Made by a program: the position numbers and the translations under genes. Positions 46,180-55,548 of a stretch of DNA of 64,000 nt are shown here, piece after piece. The stretch is from Mycolicibacterium fortuitum subsp. fortuitum (GTDB taxonomy: Bacteria > Actinomycetota > Actinomycetes > Mycobacteriales > Mycobacteriaceae): the NCBI RefSeq assembly GCF_022179545.1, contig NZ_AP025518.1, positions 5,456,001 to 5,520,000 on the forward strand, written 5' to 3'. The notes beneath the pieces are model-generated. The model was given only the letters and a program-made list of their open reading frames with translations, made no database searches and was not told where the DNA came from. Positions within the stretch are counted from its first letter, which is position 1, and every line of letters starts with the position of its first letter.

Positions 46180-47595
46180 GTGGCAAAAACGTTCGTCGGG
46201 TCGCGGGTGCGGCAACTGCGGAGCGAGCGTGGATTCAGCCAGGCGGCACTGGCCCAGATGCTGGAGATCTCCCCCAGTTACCTCAACCAGATCGAGCACG
46301 ATGTGCGGCCGCTGACCGTGGCGGTGCTGCTCCGCATCACCGAGGTGTTCGGGGTGGATGCGACCTTCTTCGCCTCGCACGACGACACCCGGTTGGTCGC
46401 CGAGATGCGCGAGGTGGCGCTGGACCGCGACCTCGGTGCCGACATGGACATCGCCGAAGTTGCCGACATGGTGGCGGCCTACCCGAACTTCGCCCGCGCC
46501 ATGGTCAACCTGCACCGGCGCTACCGGTTGACCACCACACAGCTGGCCGCGGCCACCGAGGACCGCTACTCCGACGGCAGCGGCAGCGGTTCGATCACCA
46601 TGCCGCACGAGGAAGTGCGCGACTACTTCTATCAACGGCAGAACTACCTGCACGAGCTCGACACCGCCGCTGAGGATCTGACGGCCAAGATCCGGATGCA
46701 CCGCGGCGATCTGGCCGGTGAGCTGGCCAACCGAATGACCACCGTCCACGGAGTCCGGATCGTGCGACGCATCGATCTGGGCGACACCGTGCTGCACCGC
46801 TACGATCCGGCCACCAAGACCCTGGAGATGGGCAATCACCTGTCCAGCGGCCAGCAGGTGTTCAAGATGGCGGCCGAGCTGGCCTTCCTCGAGTTCGGCG
46901 AACTCATCGACAAGATGGTCGACGAGGGCATGTTCACCAGCGATGAGTCGCGCACCCTGGCCCGGCTCGGGCTGGCCAACTACTTCGCCGCCGCAACGGT
47001 GTTGCCCTACCGTCAGTTCCACGATGTGGCCGAGAATTTCCGCTACGACGTGGAGCGGCTTTCGGCGTTCTACTCGGTGAGTTACGAGACCATCGCACAT
47101 CGGCTTTCCACCCTCCAGCGTCCGTCGATGCGCGGTGTCTCGTTCTCGTTCGTCCGCGTCGACCGTGCCGGCAACATGTCAAAGCGTCAGTCCGCCACCG
47201 GTTTTCACTTCTCGTCCTCGGGAGGCACCTGCCCGCTGTGGAACGTCTACGAGACGTTCAGCAATCCCGGCAAGATCGGTGTGCAGATCGCCCAGATGCC
47301 CGACGGGCGCAACTACATGTGGGTGGCGCGCACCGTGGAACGACGCGCGTCGCGCTACGGGCAGCCCGGCAAGACCTTCGCGATCGGGCTGGGATGCGAA
47401 CTGCGCCATGCCCATCGGCTGGTGTACTCCGAAGGCCTGGATCTGTCCGGAGAGGCCGCCACGCCCATCGGGTCGGGATGCCGGGTGTGCGAACGGGACA
47501 ACTGCCCGCAGCGTGCGTTCCCTGCGCTCGGCAAAGCCCTGGATCTCAACGAGCACCGTTCGACGGTGTCGCCGTATCTGGTGCGGCAGCCGTAG
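46180..47595 (+). CDS. ramB: Acetate/glyoxylate metabolism regulator RamB
   Basis: 471 aa. N-terminal XRE helix-turn-helix: GFSQAALAQMLEISPSYLNQ, then IEHDVRPLTVAVLLRI. Central region of the IrrE-like type with the ELAFLEFGELIDKMV segment, and a C-terminal short-chain-fatty-acyl regulator domain with a cysteine cluster (GTCPLWNVYE, GCRVCERDNCPQRAF). RamB controls isocitrate lyase and its own gene in M. tuberculosis and acetate genes in Corynebacterium. The GTG at 46180 gives MAKTFVGSRVRQLR. Divergent from the thioesterase gene. Confidence 0.95.
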   Translation: MAKTFVGSRVRQLRSERGFSQAALAQMLEISPSYLNQIEHDVRPLTVAVLLRITEVFGVDATFFASHDDTRLVAEMREVALDRDLGADMDIAEVADMVAAYPNFARAMVNLHRRYRLTTTQLAAATEDRYSDGSGSGSITMPHEEVRDYFYQRQNYLHELDTAAEDLTAKIRMHRGDLAGELANRMTTVHGVRIVRRIDLGDTVLHRYDPATKTLEMGNHLSSGQQVFKMAAELAFLEFGELIDKMVDEGMFTSDESRTLARLGLANYFAAATVLPYRQFHDVAENFRYDVERLSAFYSVSYETIAHRLSTLQRPSMRGVSFSFVRVDRAGNMSKRQSATGFHFSSSGGTCPLWNVYETFSNPGKIGVQIAQMPDGRNYMWVARTVERRASRYGQPGKTFAIGLGCELRHAHRLVYSEGLDLSGEAATPIGSGCRVCERDNCPQRAFPALGKALDLNEHRSTVSPYLVRQP

Positions 47596-47813
47596 CCACC
47601 CCGCTCCTCTCGCACCGCTTTCTACCGCAGGGCAGTCGCGGCCGCCGACGGACAGCCGTGAGGTGGAAACCGGCGTACTCGTCGAAAATTGCTGCTCCGA
47701 ACGGTCACGGTGCGGCCATAAACTCTCGAAATGACCGGGCCAGGGCTCGAAGTGGACACCGCCGAACCGACGGCGGTTGAGCTTGGTGAACAGTTGCAGG
47801 ATGCGTCTGAGCC

Positions 47814-48371
47814 ATGAATTCCGTGAACGGGCAAAGGGCTTCTGTGGCAGCGATATTGGTGGCGCTCGCGGGCATGACTGCCTGCACTCGACCGATCACC
47901 GGTACAGCACGCCCCGAGCCACCGCCTCACGTCTTCCCCGACCTGGGGACCTTCAGTTCCGCCGATCTGGAGAAGTTCTATATCCCGTTGCGCGGCGGCC
48001 CGGTCTACCGGTTCAGCACGCCGGCCGGATTGTCCTGCCAGATTTCTCTGGGCGATATCGGATGTCGGGGCAGGTTCTCGTCGGACTTCTACGGGGCCGA
48101 TGACCGCTCTTGCTCCGATGTCTCGCAGCTGCGAGTGGGAGCGGTGAATTACGACCGGGGTTTCACGATCGAACGAATCGAGGACGGATGCGAGCCCAGC
48201 GACTACCCGCTTCTGAATGCGGGGCAGAAGATCGATCTTGACTGGAGCCGAGACAACCCGGAGCTCGGCGACAAGACTTGCGCTGTCGGACCGAAACAGC
48301 GCATCGCCTGCATCGACGGCTATACGAACCGCGGGTTCGTCATCGAACCCACCGGCGCCTGGACCTTCTGA
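47814..48371 (+). CDS. Hypothetical secreted lipoprotein, 185 aa
   Basis: The N-terminus MNSVNGQRASVAAILVALAG leads into a lipobox-like GMTAC (Cys near residue 24), so it is probably lipid-anchored at the membrane outer face; RPITGTARPEPP follows as a linker. The mature part has six cysteines in pairs (LSCQISLGDIGC, RSCSDVSQLR, GCEPSDY, KTCAVGPKQRIACIDG), suggesting a disulfide-rich domain seen in several mycobacterial lipoproteins. I do not know its function. The 218 nt before it shows no clear promoter. It precedes the Rv0464c-like gene by 29 nt. Confidence 0.75.
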   Translation: MNSVNGQRASVAAILVALAGMTACTRPITGTARPEPPPHVFPDLGTFSSADLEKFYIPLRGGPVYRFSTPAGLSCQISLGDIGCRGRFSSDFYGADDRSCSDVSQLRVGAVNYDRGFTIERIEDGCEPSDYPLLNAGQKIDLDWSRDNPELGDKTCAVGPKQRIACIDGYTNRGFVIEPTGAWTF

Positions 48372-48400
48372 GCCGCGCCACCTGTGCCAGACTCGGCGGG

Positions 48401-48952
48401 GTGAGTGCACTCGAGCCGGCCCGCATCGCGCCGGGCGGATTCCGTGAGCTGGGCCCGGTCAACTGGGCCATCGCCAAGCTGGGCGCCAGGGCCATCCGGG
48501 CCCCGCGGTTCACGCTGATGAACGTGTTGGGCCAGCACAAGCTGCTGTTCCTGGCGTGGCTGCCGTATTCGGGCCTGCTGCTCGGCCCGCTGGGCAAGCT
48601 TTCCCGTCAGGATGCCGAGCTGGTGATCCTACGGGTGGGCCATCTGCGGGATTGCGAGTACGAGCTGCAGCAGCATCGCCGGCTGGCCCGCAGTCGGGGA
48701 GTCGATGCCGAGACCCAGGCCCGCATCTTCAAGGGGCCCGACGCGGAAGGCCTGACCGACCGGCAGCGGGTGCTGATCACCGCGACCGACGAGTTCGTCG
48801 TCACCCGGTCGGTCTCGACGGAAACCTGGGCGGCCCTGTCGAAGCTGCTGACGAAGCAGCAGCTCATCGAATTCTGTTTGCTGGCAGCCCAATACGACGG
48901 TTTGGCCGCCACGATGACGACGCTGCGAGTCCCGCTGGACTTTCCCGACTAA
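48401..48952 (+). CDS. Carboxymuconolactone decarboxylase-like (AhpD-type) protein (Rv0464c-like)
   Basis: 183 aa all-helical CMD family protein. The core LILRVGHLRDCEYELQQHRRLA carries the CxYE...H pattern; the canonical CxxC pair of AhpD is reduced to one cysteine, so peroxidase-coupling activity is unlikely. LTDRQRVLITATDEFVV is the second conserved helix. The GTG at 48401 is chosen since upstream residues are Arg-rich noise from the previous gene. It corresponds to Rv0464c. It is convergent with the Rv0463-like gene, separated by a hairpin. Confidence 0.82.
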   Translation: MSALEPARIAPGGFRELGPVNWAIAKLGARAIRAPRFTLMNVLGQHKLLFLAWLPYSGLLLGPLGKLSRQDAELVILRVGHLRDCEYELQQHRRLARSRGVDAETQARIFKGPDAEGLTDRQRVLITATDEFVVTRSVSTETWAALSKLLTKQQLIEFCLLAAQYDGLAATMTTLRVPLDFPD

Positions 48953-48954
48953 GC

Positions 48955-49003
48955 GATTTGGGTGCATCTACCGGCGCCCACCGCCGCCAGGTGCGCCCAA
49001 ATC
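48955..49003. terminator. Hairpin between convergent CMD and membrane-protein genes
   Basis: Arms 48955-48966 (gatttgggtgca) and 48992-49003 (tgcgcccaaatc) pair over 12 bp with one mismatch around a 25-nt GC-rich interval that can pair further. It fits a bidirectional terminator. Confidence 0.55.
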
Positions 49004-49009
49004 ACGCCC

Positions 49010-49279
49010 CTAGAGGTACGTCACGCCCAGTAGGACCAGCGAGAAGAGCACCGGGGACACCGGCAGCGCCCACAGGAAAGCCGCCAACGTGTGGGACTTC
49101 TGCTGGTATTTGCGCCAACCGAAGTAGCCGCCCGCGGCCCCACCGACGAAGGACAGGGCCGCGACCAGCAGCACCCAGATGTTGACCCGGGATCCCTCGG
49201 TCGCCAATGTGATGGCAGCCAGCCACACAATGTGGCCGGCCACCAATCCGGCTATGCCGGCGACGATTTCGTTTCTCAA
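49010..49279 (-). CDS. Small membrane protein (Rv0463-like), 89 aa
   Basis: Three hydrophobic segments ([42 protein letters not shown] and [20 protein letters not shown]). The best start is the TTG at 49279 overlapping the lpdA stop as TTGA; the frame upstream is inside lpdA in another reading frame. It corresponds to Rv0463, next to lpdC in M. tuberculosis. Function unknown. Confidence 0.75.
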   Translation of the reverse strand: MRNEIVAGIAGLVAGHIVWLAAITLATEGSRVNIWVLLVAALSFVGGAAGGYFGWRKYQQKSHTLAAFLWALPVSPVLFSLVLLGVTYL

Positions 49280-50670
49280 AAGTTGATCATGTGGCCGGTC
49301 AGCCCGTGGAAGCACTCCTGCAGCGCCTCCGACAGGGTCGGGTGGGTGTGCACGTTGCGGGCCAACTCGTTGGCGGTCAGATCCCACTTCTGGGCGAGCG
49401 TGAGCTCCGGCAGCAGCTCGGACACGTCCGGTCCGATCAGGTGCCCGCCGATCAGTTCGAGGTGCTTCTTGTCGGCGATCAGTTTCACGAAGCCGGTCGG
49501 ATCGGCCAGGCCGTGGGCCTTGCCGTTGGCGGTGAACGGGAACTTGGCGACGACGACGTCGTATCCCTCAGCCTTGGCCTGCTCCTCGGTGAGCCCGAAG
49601 CTGGCCACCTGCGGCTGGCAGAACGTGGCGCGCGGCATCATCCGGTAGTCACCGAGCGCGAGAGTTTCTGCGCCGCCGATGGTTTCGGCTGCGACGACGC
49701 CCTGCGCCTCGGCCACGTGAGCCAGCTGAAGCTTGCCGGTGACATCGCCGATGGCGTAAATGTTCGGCACGTTGGTGCGCATGTAGTCGTCGATGCCGAT
49801 GGCCTTGCGGTCTGTCAGCGCCACCCCGGTAGCTTCCAGGCCGAACCCTTCGACGTTGGGGGCGAAGCCGATGGCCTGCAGCACCTTGTCGGCCTTGAGT
49901 TCCTCGGTCTTGCCGTCCTTGCTGACGGTCACCTTGACCGTGGAACCGTCATCTGAGATGCCCTCGACCTTGGTTCCGGTGAGGATCTTCACGCCCAGCT
50001 TCTTGTATTGCTTCTCGATCTCCTTGGAGACCTCGGCGTCCTCATTCGGCAGAGCCCGGGGCAGGAACTCGACGATGGTCACGTCGACGCCGTAGTTCTT
50101 CAGCACGTAGGCGAATTCCATGCCGATGGCACCGGCGCCGGCGATGATGATCGAGCCCGGCAGCTCACGCGAGAGGATCTGGGTTTCGTAGGTGACGACG
50201 TTGTCGGACAGCGAGGTGCCCGGCACCAGCCGGGTCGACGAACCGGTGGCGATGATGGCGTTGTCGAAGGTGAGCTCTTCGGTGCCGCCCTCGTTGAGCT
50301 TCACCGACATCGACTTGGGGCCGGTGAAGGTGCCGTAGCCGTGGACCTCGGTGATCTTGTTCTTCTTCATCAGGAAGTGCACGCCGGCGACACGACCGTC
50401 GGCGACCTTGCGGCTGCGGTCGAAGGCGGCGCCGTAATCGAACGTGGCCTCGCCGCTGATGCCGAAGGTCTTGGCTTCCTTGTTGAAGATGTGCGCGATC
50501 TCCGCGTTGCGCAGCAACGCCTTGGACGGGATACACCCGACATTGAGGCACACGCCGCCCCAGTACTTGGGCTCGACAATTGCGGTGTTCAGCCCCAGTT
50601 GGGCGGCACGAATGGCCGCGACGTATCCACCGGGACCAGCTCCGAGAACGACAACGTCAAAGTGGGTCAC
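49276..50670 (-). CDS. lpdA: Dihydrolipoyl dehydrogenase
   Basis: 464 aa. FAD motif [21 protein letters not shown], redox-active pair Cys41-Cys46 in [16 protein letters not shown] motif [17 protein letters not shown] and the C-terminal [12 protein letters not shown] with the catalytic His-Glu. It reoxidises lipoyl groups of the pyruvate dehydrogenase complex and the mycobacterial peroxynitrite reductase. Known as lpdC (Rv0462) in M. tuberculosis. Cytosolic. It is coupled to a small downstream membrane gene. The start is the ATG at 50670 (TTG-free), giving [10 protein letters not shown]. Confidence 0.97.
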   Translation of the reverse strand: MTHFDVVVLGAGPGGYVAAIRAAQLGLNTAIVEPKYWGGVCLNVGCIPSKALLRNAEIAHIFNKEAKTFGISGEATFDYGAAFDRSRKVADGRVAGVHFLMKKNKITEVHGYGTFTGPKSMSVKLNEGGTEELTFDNAIIATGSSTRLVPGTSLSDNVVTYETQILSRELPGSIIIAGAGAIGMEFAYVLKNYGVDVTIVEFLPRALPNEDAEVSKEIEKQYKKLGVKILTGTKVEGISDDGSTVKVTVSKDGKTEELKADKVLQAIGFAPNVEGFGLEATGVALTDRKAIGIDDYMRTNVPNIYAIGDVTGKLQLAHVAEAQGVVAAETIGGAETLALGDYRMMPRATFCQPQVASFGLTEEQAKAEGYDVVVAKFPFTANGKAHGLADPTGFVKLIADKKHLELIGGHLIGPDVSELLPELTLAQKWDLTANELARNVHTHPTLSEALQECFHGLTGHMINF

Positions 50671-50700
50671 GACCCCACCCTAGTGGGCGGCGCAATGGTG

Positions 50701-51192
50701 CTACCGGGCGATCCAGCCGAACACGTAGGCGCCATAGAAAACCGCAGCTGCGGCCATTGCCGCCAGCGGGGCGGACATCAGCGCGATGGCCAGGGCCGAT
50801 ATCACCGGTTTGCGCTGGGCCGTCGACGCCACCAGGGCGCCGACTGTGGTGATGACGACATAGGCGAGCACGACGAACACCGGCCAGGTCTTGTCGACCG
50901 ACTGATACCAGTAGTAATAGAGGCCCGCGCCGGCCGCCGCGGAGACGAACCACACGCCGGCCAGTACGCCCACGAACGTCCACCACTTCACCGACAGGTA
51001 GGAGCCTTCGACCACGACGGACGGAACCGGGGCGGGCAGCGGCGCCGACGGCGCGTCGTCGGATTCCACCTGGTCGGGTGTCATGTCTTCGGCGGGTGGC
51101 GTGCCGCTCAGAGCTTCGTCGACCACCACGTTCTCGCCCGTGTCGAACAGCGGGGTGAAGTCCGAGGTGGAGGTGTCGACGTCTTCAGCCAT
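50701..51192 (-). CDS. Membrane protein with acidic N-terminal tail (Rv0461-like)
   Basis: 163 aa. The first 65 residues are acidic and Pro rich; three transmembrane helices follow (WWTFVGVLAGVWFVSAAAGA, WPVFVVLAYVVITTVGALVA and SALAIALMSAPLAAMAAAAV). The ATG at 51192 overlaps the upstream gene by 8 nt, showing coupling. It corresponds to Rv0461. Function unknown; it shares position with lpdA but has no enzymatic motif. Confidence 0.78.
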   Translation of the reverse strand: MAEDVDTSTSDFTPLFDTGENVVVDEALSGTPPAEDMTPDQVESDDAPSAPLPAPVPSVVVEGSYLSVKWWTFVGVLAGVWFVSAAAGAGLYYYWYQSVDKTWPVFVVLAYVVITTVGALVASTAQRKPVISALAIALMSAPLAAMAAAAVFYGAYVFGWIAR

Positions 51193-51463
51193 GGGATGCC
51201 ACCTGAATGATCGCCAGCGCACCGAACCAGCCGGGTGCGATGGCCAGGGCGAACGTTCCCAGCGTGGTAACCCAGCGCCGTCCCGACAGGAGAACCAGAA
51301 GCGTCCCGAGAACACCGGGCACCCCGAGGACCAAGGCGATCACCACATCGGGCCGGACGGTGGCCGTCACCAGCAATGACGTGGCGATCCCTGCCAGTAG
51401 CCCGACCGCTACGCCGACCGACATTGCGCCGGTCAGCAGCCACGCCCGTGGCAGCGGAATCAC
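51185..51463 (-). CDS. Small hydrophobic membrane protein (Rv0460-like)
   Basis: 92 aa with about three hydrophobic segments (WLLTGAMSVGVAVGLLAGIA, VVIALVLGVPGVLGTLLVLL, LGTFALAIAPGWFGALAIIQ) and short Arg-containing loops. Start at the ATG or GTG near 51463. The 3' end overlaps the acidic-tail membrane protein gene. It matches Rv0460 in size and place. Function unknown. Confidence 0.72.
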   Translation of the reverse strand: MIPLPRAWLLTGAMSVGVAVGLLAGIATSLLVTATVRPDVVIALVLGVPGVLGTLLVLLSGRRWVTTLGTFALAIAPGWFGALAIIQVASHG

Positions 51464-51498
51464 TCTTCGACGATAACGCCGCCACCCCTGACGACCCG

Positions 51499-51993
51499 CT
51501 ACATCTGTGCGGCGCGTCCCCCAGGAACCGGGCAGGCGTCAGCGGCTTCGTCGACGATGTGGGTGCCGGTAGCCGGCGGACGGGCGCCGGCGCTGAACTG
51601 CGCCCCGGTGACCGGCGGCAGCTGCGCCAGCAGCGCATTCTCGTCGTCGGTGAAGGCCCGACCCCGCGACAGAAACCGCATACCCTCAGGTGCTTCCAGG
51701 CTGAACCCACCACCGCGGCCAGGCACGACGTCGATCACCAATTGGGTGTGCTTCCACGCGTCGAACTGCGGGCCGGAGATCCACACCGGCACGCCGGCGC
51801 CCACGTCGAGCACGGCAAGCAGGATGTCGCGGTCGCCGACGATGAATTCGCCGTCCGGGTAACACATCGGCGACGACCCGTCGCAGCAGCCGCCGGACTG
51901 GTGGAACATCAGCGACCCGTGCCGCTGCTGCAACCGCGCCAACAGATCCGCAGCGGCCATGGTGATGAGGGCCCGCCCCGGTGCTTGAGTCAT
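51499..51993 (-). CDS. DUF779 protein (Rv0459-like)
   Basis: 164 aa. A conserved cysteine-rich motif SGGCCDGSSPMC (residues about 33-44), then GDRDILLAVLDVGAGVPVWISG and the FSLEAPEGMRFLSRGRAF block identify DUF779, a family normally encoded next to an aldehyde dehydrogenase (aldB-associated). In M. tuberculosis the aldehyde dehydrogenase Rv0458 follows; here the next gene on the other side is the prolyl oligopeptidase and no dehydrogenase is in sight. The ATG at 51993 has a gagga site 5-6 nt upstream. Metal binding by the cysteine cluster is likely. Confidence 0.85.
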   Translation of the reverse strand: MTQAPGRALITMAAADLLARLQQRHGSLMFHQSGGCCDGSSPMCYPDGEFIVGDRDILLAVLDVGAGVPVWISGPQFDAWKHTQLVIDVVPGRGGGFSLEAPEGMRFLSRGRAFTDDENALLAQLPPVTGAQFSAGARPPATGTHIVDEAADACPVPGGRAAQM

Positions 51994-52061
51994 CACGTCC
52001 TCACTTCCGCCGGGCAGTGGTGTTGTTCAGCTCACAGTACGCGCGCGGTCACAATGGACAG

Positions 52062-54056
52062 GTGGCTGAGGACCCCTATCTGTGGCTTGAGGACATCACC
52101 GGCGACGACGCGTTGGCGTGGGTGCGGGCACACAACGAGCCGACGATCGCCCAGTTGAGCGGTGAACGTTTCGAGACGATGCGCGCCGACGTGCTGGAGA
52201 TCCTCGACACCGACGCGCGGATTCCCTATCCGGGCCGGCGCGGGGAGTACCTGTACAACTTCTGGCGCGACGAGGCGAACCCCCGCGGCCTGTGGCGCCG
52301 CACCACGCTGGAGAGCTACCGCACCGACGATCCGGAATGGGACGTGATCCTCGACCTGGACGAGCTGGCCCGCGTCGAGGACGAGAATTGGGTGTGGGCC
52401 GGGCCCGAGGTGATCGAGCCGGATCACACGTTGGCGATGATCAGCCTGTCCCGCGGCGGCGCCGACGCCACCGTGGTGCGCGAGTTCGACATGCGGACAA
52501 GGGAGTTCGTTGCCGACGGGTTCGAACTACCCGAGGCCAAGTCCTCGGTGTCCTGGGAGGACGAGGACACCCTGCTGGTGTGCACGGACTTCGGTGAGGG
52601 CTCGATGACCGAGTCGGGTTATCCGCGGATCGCCAAGCGCTGGCGACGAGGACAATCGCTGGCCGACGCCGAGACGGTGTACGAGGCGGAGCCGACCGAT
52701 GTCCGGGTGATCGCCTCGATCGACCGGACGCCGAGCTTCGAGCACACCCGGCTGGGCCGTTACACCGACTTCTACCACCGTATCCGCTACGAGGTGCGTG
52801 ACGGCGAGCTGATCGAACTGCAGGTGCCGACCGACTCGTCGCTGTCACTGCACCGCGAGTGGCTGCTGATCTCCCTGCGGACCGACTGGCAGGCGGGGGA
52901 TGTCACCTACCCGGCCGGTGCGCTGCTGGGCACGAGGTTCGACGATTTCCTCGACGGCACAGCCGATCTCGCGATGGTCTACCAACCCGACGAGCACAGC
53001 AGCCTGGCCAGTGTGCAGTGGACCAAAGACAAGCTGATCCTCGTCACGCTTCGGGACGTCGCCAGCCACGTCGAGGTCGTCACTCCCGGAACATGGGAGC
53101 GCAGGGACGCACCGGACATTCCGCCGGCGACGGACACCATCGTCGTCGACATCGATCACCTCGGCGACGAGGTGTTCTACAACTCAAGCGGATTCACCAC
53201 CCCGTCGCGGCTGCTGTACGGCACCGCGGGCGGCCCGCTGGTCGAGGTGAAGTCCGCACCGGCCTTCTATGACGCGACCGGCATCGACGTCGAACAGTTC
53301 TTCGCCACCTCCGAGGACGGCACCAAGATTCCGTATTTCGTGGTGGGACGTCGCGACAAGCCGAGCCCGACGTACCTCTACGGTTACGGCGGCTTCCAGA
53401 ACTCGTTGACCCCGGGCTATATCGGCGGGATCGGCCGGGCATGGCTGGAACGCGGCGGTACCTACGTACAGGCCAATATCCGCGGGGGCGGAGAGTACGG
53501 CCCCGATTGGCACAAGCAGGCGATGCGGGAGAACCGGCATTTGGTGTACGAGGATTTCGCTGCGGTGGCGGCGGACCTGGTGCGCCGTGGCATCACCACG
53601 GTCGAGCAGCTCGGCGCCTCTGGCGGTAGCAACGGCGGGCTGCTGATGGGCGTGATGCTGACCCGCTACCCGGAACTGTTCGGGGCACTGGTCTGCAGCG
53701 TGCCGCTGTTGGACATGAAGCGCTTCCACCTGTTGCTCGCGGGTGCGTCGTGGGTGGCCGAATACGGCAATCCCGACGATCCGGCCGACTGGGAGTTCAT
53801 GTCGAAATACTCTCCGTACCAGAACATTTCGAAGGACGCGAAGTATCCCCCGATCCTGATCACCACCTCGACCCGCGATGACCGGGTGCACCCTGGGCAC
53901 GCCAGGAAGATGACGGCTGCGCTGGAAGCGGCCGGGCACCGGGTGCTGTACTACGAGAACATCGAGGGTGGCCACGGCGGTGCGGCCGACAACAAGCAGG
54001 CCGCTTTCAAGGCCGCGCTCACATACGAGTTCCTCTGGCAGACGCTGGGCAGCTAG
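52062..54056 (+). CDS. Prolyl oligopeptidase family serine peptidase (Rv0457c-like)
   Basis: 664 aa of the S9A family. The N-terminal segment EDPYLWLEDITGDDALAWVR is the family's opening motif, followed by a seven-bladed propeller and a C-terminal alpha/beta-hydrolase domain. The nucleophile is Ser523 in GASGGSNGGLLMG, Asp in TSTRDDRVHPGHA and His in ENIEGGHGGAADN. It cleaves short peptides after Pro or basic residues. No signal peptide, so cytosolic. Start at the GTG at 52062. It is the last gene with clear Rv0457-Rv0519 synteny; the ESX-1-like cassette begins 60 nt downstream. Confidence 0.93.
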   Translation: MAEDPYLWLEDITGDDALAWVRAHNEPTIAQLSGERFETMRADVLEILDTDARIPYPGRRGEYLYNFWRDEANPRGLWRRTTLESYRTDDPEWDVILDLDELARVEDENWVWAGPEVIEPDHTLAMISLSRGGADATVVREFDMRTREFVADGFELPEAKSSVSWEDEDTLLVCTDFGEGSMTESGYPRIAKRWRRGQSLADAETVYEAEPTDVRVIASIDRTPSFEHTRLGRYTDFYHRIRYEVRDGELIELQVPTDSSLSLHREWLLISLRTDWQAGDVTYPAGALLGTRFDDFLDGTADLAMVYQPDEHSSLASVQWTKDKLILVTLRDVASHVEVVTPGTWERRDAPDIPPATDTIVVDIDHLGDEVFYNSSGFTTPSRLLYGTAGGPLVEVKSAPAFYDATGIDVEQFFATSEDGTKIPYFVVGRRDKPSPTYLYGYGGFQNSLTPGYIGGIGRAWLERGGTYVQANIRGGGEYGPDWHKQAMRENRHLVYEDFAAVAADLVRRGITTVEQLGASGGSNGGLLMGVMLTRYPELFGALVCSVPLLDMKRFHLLLAGASWVAEYGNPDDPADWEFMSKYSPYQNISKDAKYPPILITTSTRDDRVHPGHARKMTAALEAAGHRVLYYENIEGGHGGAADNKQAAFKAALTYEFLWQTLGS

Positions 54057-54103
54057 CGGAGGCTTTGCCGGAATTCGCGCGCGGCCGCGCCCGGTCGGGG
54101 CAG

Positions 54104-54109
54104 TAACGT
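54104..54109 (+). promoter_or_regulatory. -10 element (TAACGT) for the first metallopeptidase gene
   Basis: TAACGT is followed by 7 nt and the ATG at 54117, the leaderless layout. It gives the cassette a promoter independent of the peptidase upstream. Confidence 0.5.
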
Positions 54110-54116
54110 TCTCGGA

Positions 54117-55268
54117 ATGCAGTCGTGGGGTCCGTTCGGTCCGCCGCCCAAGTCGTGGGACAACAACAATCCCTTCGGCGCGGGAGTCGATCCGTTCACA
54201 CCCGCCGCTCCAGCAGGAAAGCCGCAGCAGCACCAACCCATTCATGCCGATCCCTGGGCCGGACAAACCCCTGCTTATTCGACACCCTTGCCCCTGCCGA
54301 CGCCGAAAAGCGGTTCACGGTCGGCAGTGCTGATCGGTTCGGCTGTGGCCGTCGTCGCGGTGCTCGCGCTCGTCGCAACGGCCGTCTGGGTGTTCAACAA
54401 ACGCGGCAGCACCACCGCCAGCGAGCCGGTCAGCCCCGCAGTCGCAGTCCCCACCACCGAGTCCCCGTCGGCGCCGACCTACACCGCCACCACGACGCCG
54501 CCAACAACCACCACCACCCGAGCTCTGCCCCTCCCCACCGGTGAAGCGGCGCTGGGACAAAACCGGCTCTATGCCAACTTCGACGCCGGCCTCGCCAAAC
54601 AACCATGCAATCCGACCGGCTGGCCCAGCGACGCCGTGGCCGCCAAAATCTTCTACGAGACCTCGCTGCAGTGTCTGAACACCGCCTGGAAACCCTTCGT
54701 AACAGCCGCAGGTTTCGAATTCCGTCCGGCCAAACTGTCAATACCAACGGCCACTGTCGTTACCAACCCGTGCAACACGTACGAGGTGGGGCCCGGCCGC
54801 AATCCAGCCCTTTACTGCGGCACCGACGAAACCATCTACATGCCCCTGGTCGGAATGCCCGCAGACAAATACGGCGACCAGGCTGTCATCTATCTTGCGA
54901 TGCTGGCCCATGAGTACGGCCACCACATCCAAGCCCTCACCGGCACCTCCGGTGAGGAATACAAGCAGGCGCAAGCCCTGGGCGAGCAGTCCGCAGAAGG
55001 CCTTGAACTGTCACGCCGCCTGGAATTGCAGGCGCAGTGCCTCTCTGGCATGTTCGTCGGCTCGATCGTCGAGACGGGCGGCCGATTCACCGTGGCCGAC
55101 TATCAAATAGCGCTGGACGACAACGCCACCCGTGGTGATTGGGATCCGAGTGCTCCGCGCGACCATGGGTCGAAGGCACACTTCGGTGGCTGGTGGGATC
55201 AGGGCTACCGTCTGAACAAGATCGGCGAGTGCAACACCTGGCTCTCCCCTGCCAGCGACGTGTCGTAG
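54117..55268 (+). CDS. Membrane-anchored neutral zinc metallopeptidase, cassette copy 1
   Basis: 383 aa type II membrane protein. A Pro/Asn-rich cytoplasmic N-terminus (1-66) precedes one transmembrane helix (residues about 67-93, SAVLIGSAVAVVAVLALVAT) and a Thr/Pro linker (95-142). The extracytoplasmic peptidase domain has the zinc motif HEYGH (265-269) and a likely third ligand Glu303 in RRLELQAQC, as in PF04228 (YpfJ-like) peptidases. Conserved Cys residues (164, 186, 219, 234, 308, 372) may form disulfides. A second, truncated copy lies 7.1 kb downstream. Substrate unknown; it may process an exported Esp protein, by analogy with MycP1 acting on EspB. Confidence 0.85.
   Translation: MQSWGPFGPPPKSWDNNNPFGAGVDPFTPAAPAGKPQQHQPIHADPWAGQTPAYSTPLPLPTPKSGSRSAVLIGSAVAVVAVLALVATAVWVFNKRGSTTASEPVSPAVAVPTTESPSAPTYTATTTPPTTTTTRALPLPTGEAALGQNRLYANFDAGLAKQPCNPTGWPSDAVAAKIFYETSLQCLNTAWKPFVTAAGFEFRPAKLSIPTATVVTNPCNTYEVGPGRNPALYCGTDETIYMPLVGMPADKYGDQAVIYLAMLAHEYGHHIQALTGTSGEEYKQAQALGEQSAEGLELSRRLELQAQCLSGMFVGSIVETGGRFTVADYQIALDDNATRGDWDPSAPRDHGSKAHFGGWWDQGYRLNKIGECNTWLSPASDVS
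55202..55268 (+). repeat. 67-bp direct repeat, left copy (3' end of metallopeptidase 1)
   Basis: This sequence, beginning gggctaccgtctgaacaaga, recurs at 62310-62376 with only a few differences (near the first base, at the A/G in the Pro-Ala codon and in the final codon before the stop). The rest of the two genes is much less alike, pointing to recent gene conversion or recombination. Confidence 0.85.
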
Positions 55269-55548
55269 AACTCACTCCAGCCAGCGGGTCCATCGCTTGC
55301 AGTGCCCGAGCAGACTGGCTGTATCGACTGACCAGGTCACGGTCAGTTTTCTGAAGGACGAGCCCGGCACAGCCGCTACGCCCAGAATTACTGAAAATCG
55401 CCCTCAGGCGTGCCCTTATGATGATTGCCGACAGACGCTGGCGGGGGCAGACGTAGTCAGAAGCCCGTTCCCGGACGAACTCGGTACCACCACGGGCGGG
55501 TCCGGGTCCGAACGGCGTCGCATCACGGGCATAGGGAGGACGGTTGCG
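55269..55548 (+). promoter_or_regulatory. 280-nt region before the espB-like gene with a candidate -10
   Basis: No gene is visible here. TATGAT (55417-55422) is a good -10-like hexamer but with no matching -35 hexamer, and would give a 120-nt leader before the ATG at 55549, which has its own agggagga site (55532-55539). The interval shows lower third-position bias and no structure I can name. Confidence 0.35.

Noticed and set aside
53184..54266. 360-codon minus-strand frame opposite the prolyl oligopeptidase
   Set aside because: The plus-strand catalytic triad is intact; the antisense frame is a GC artefact.
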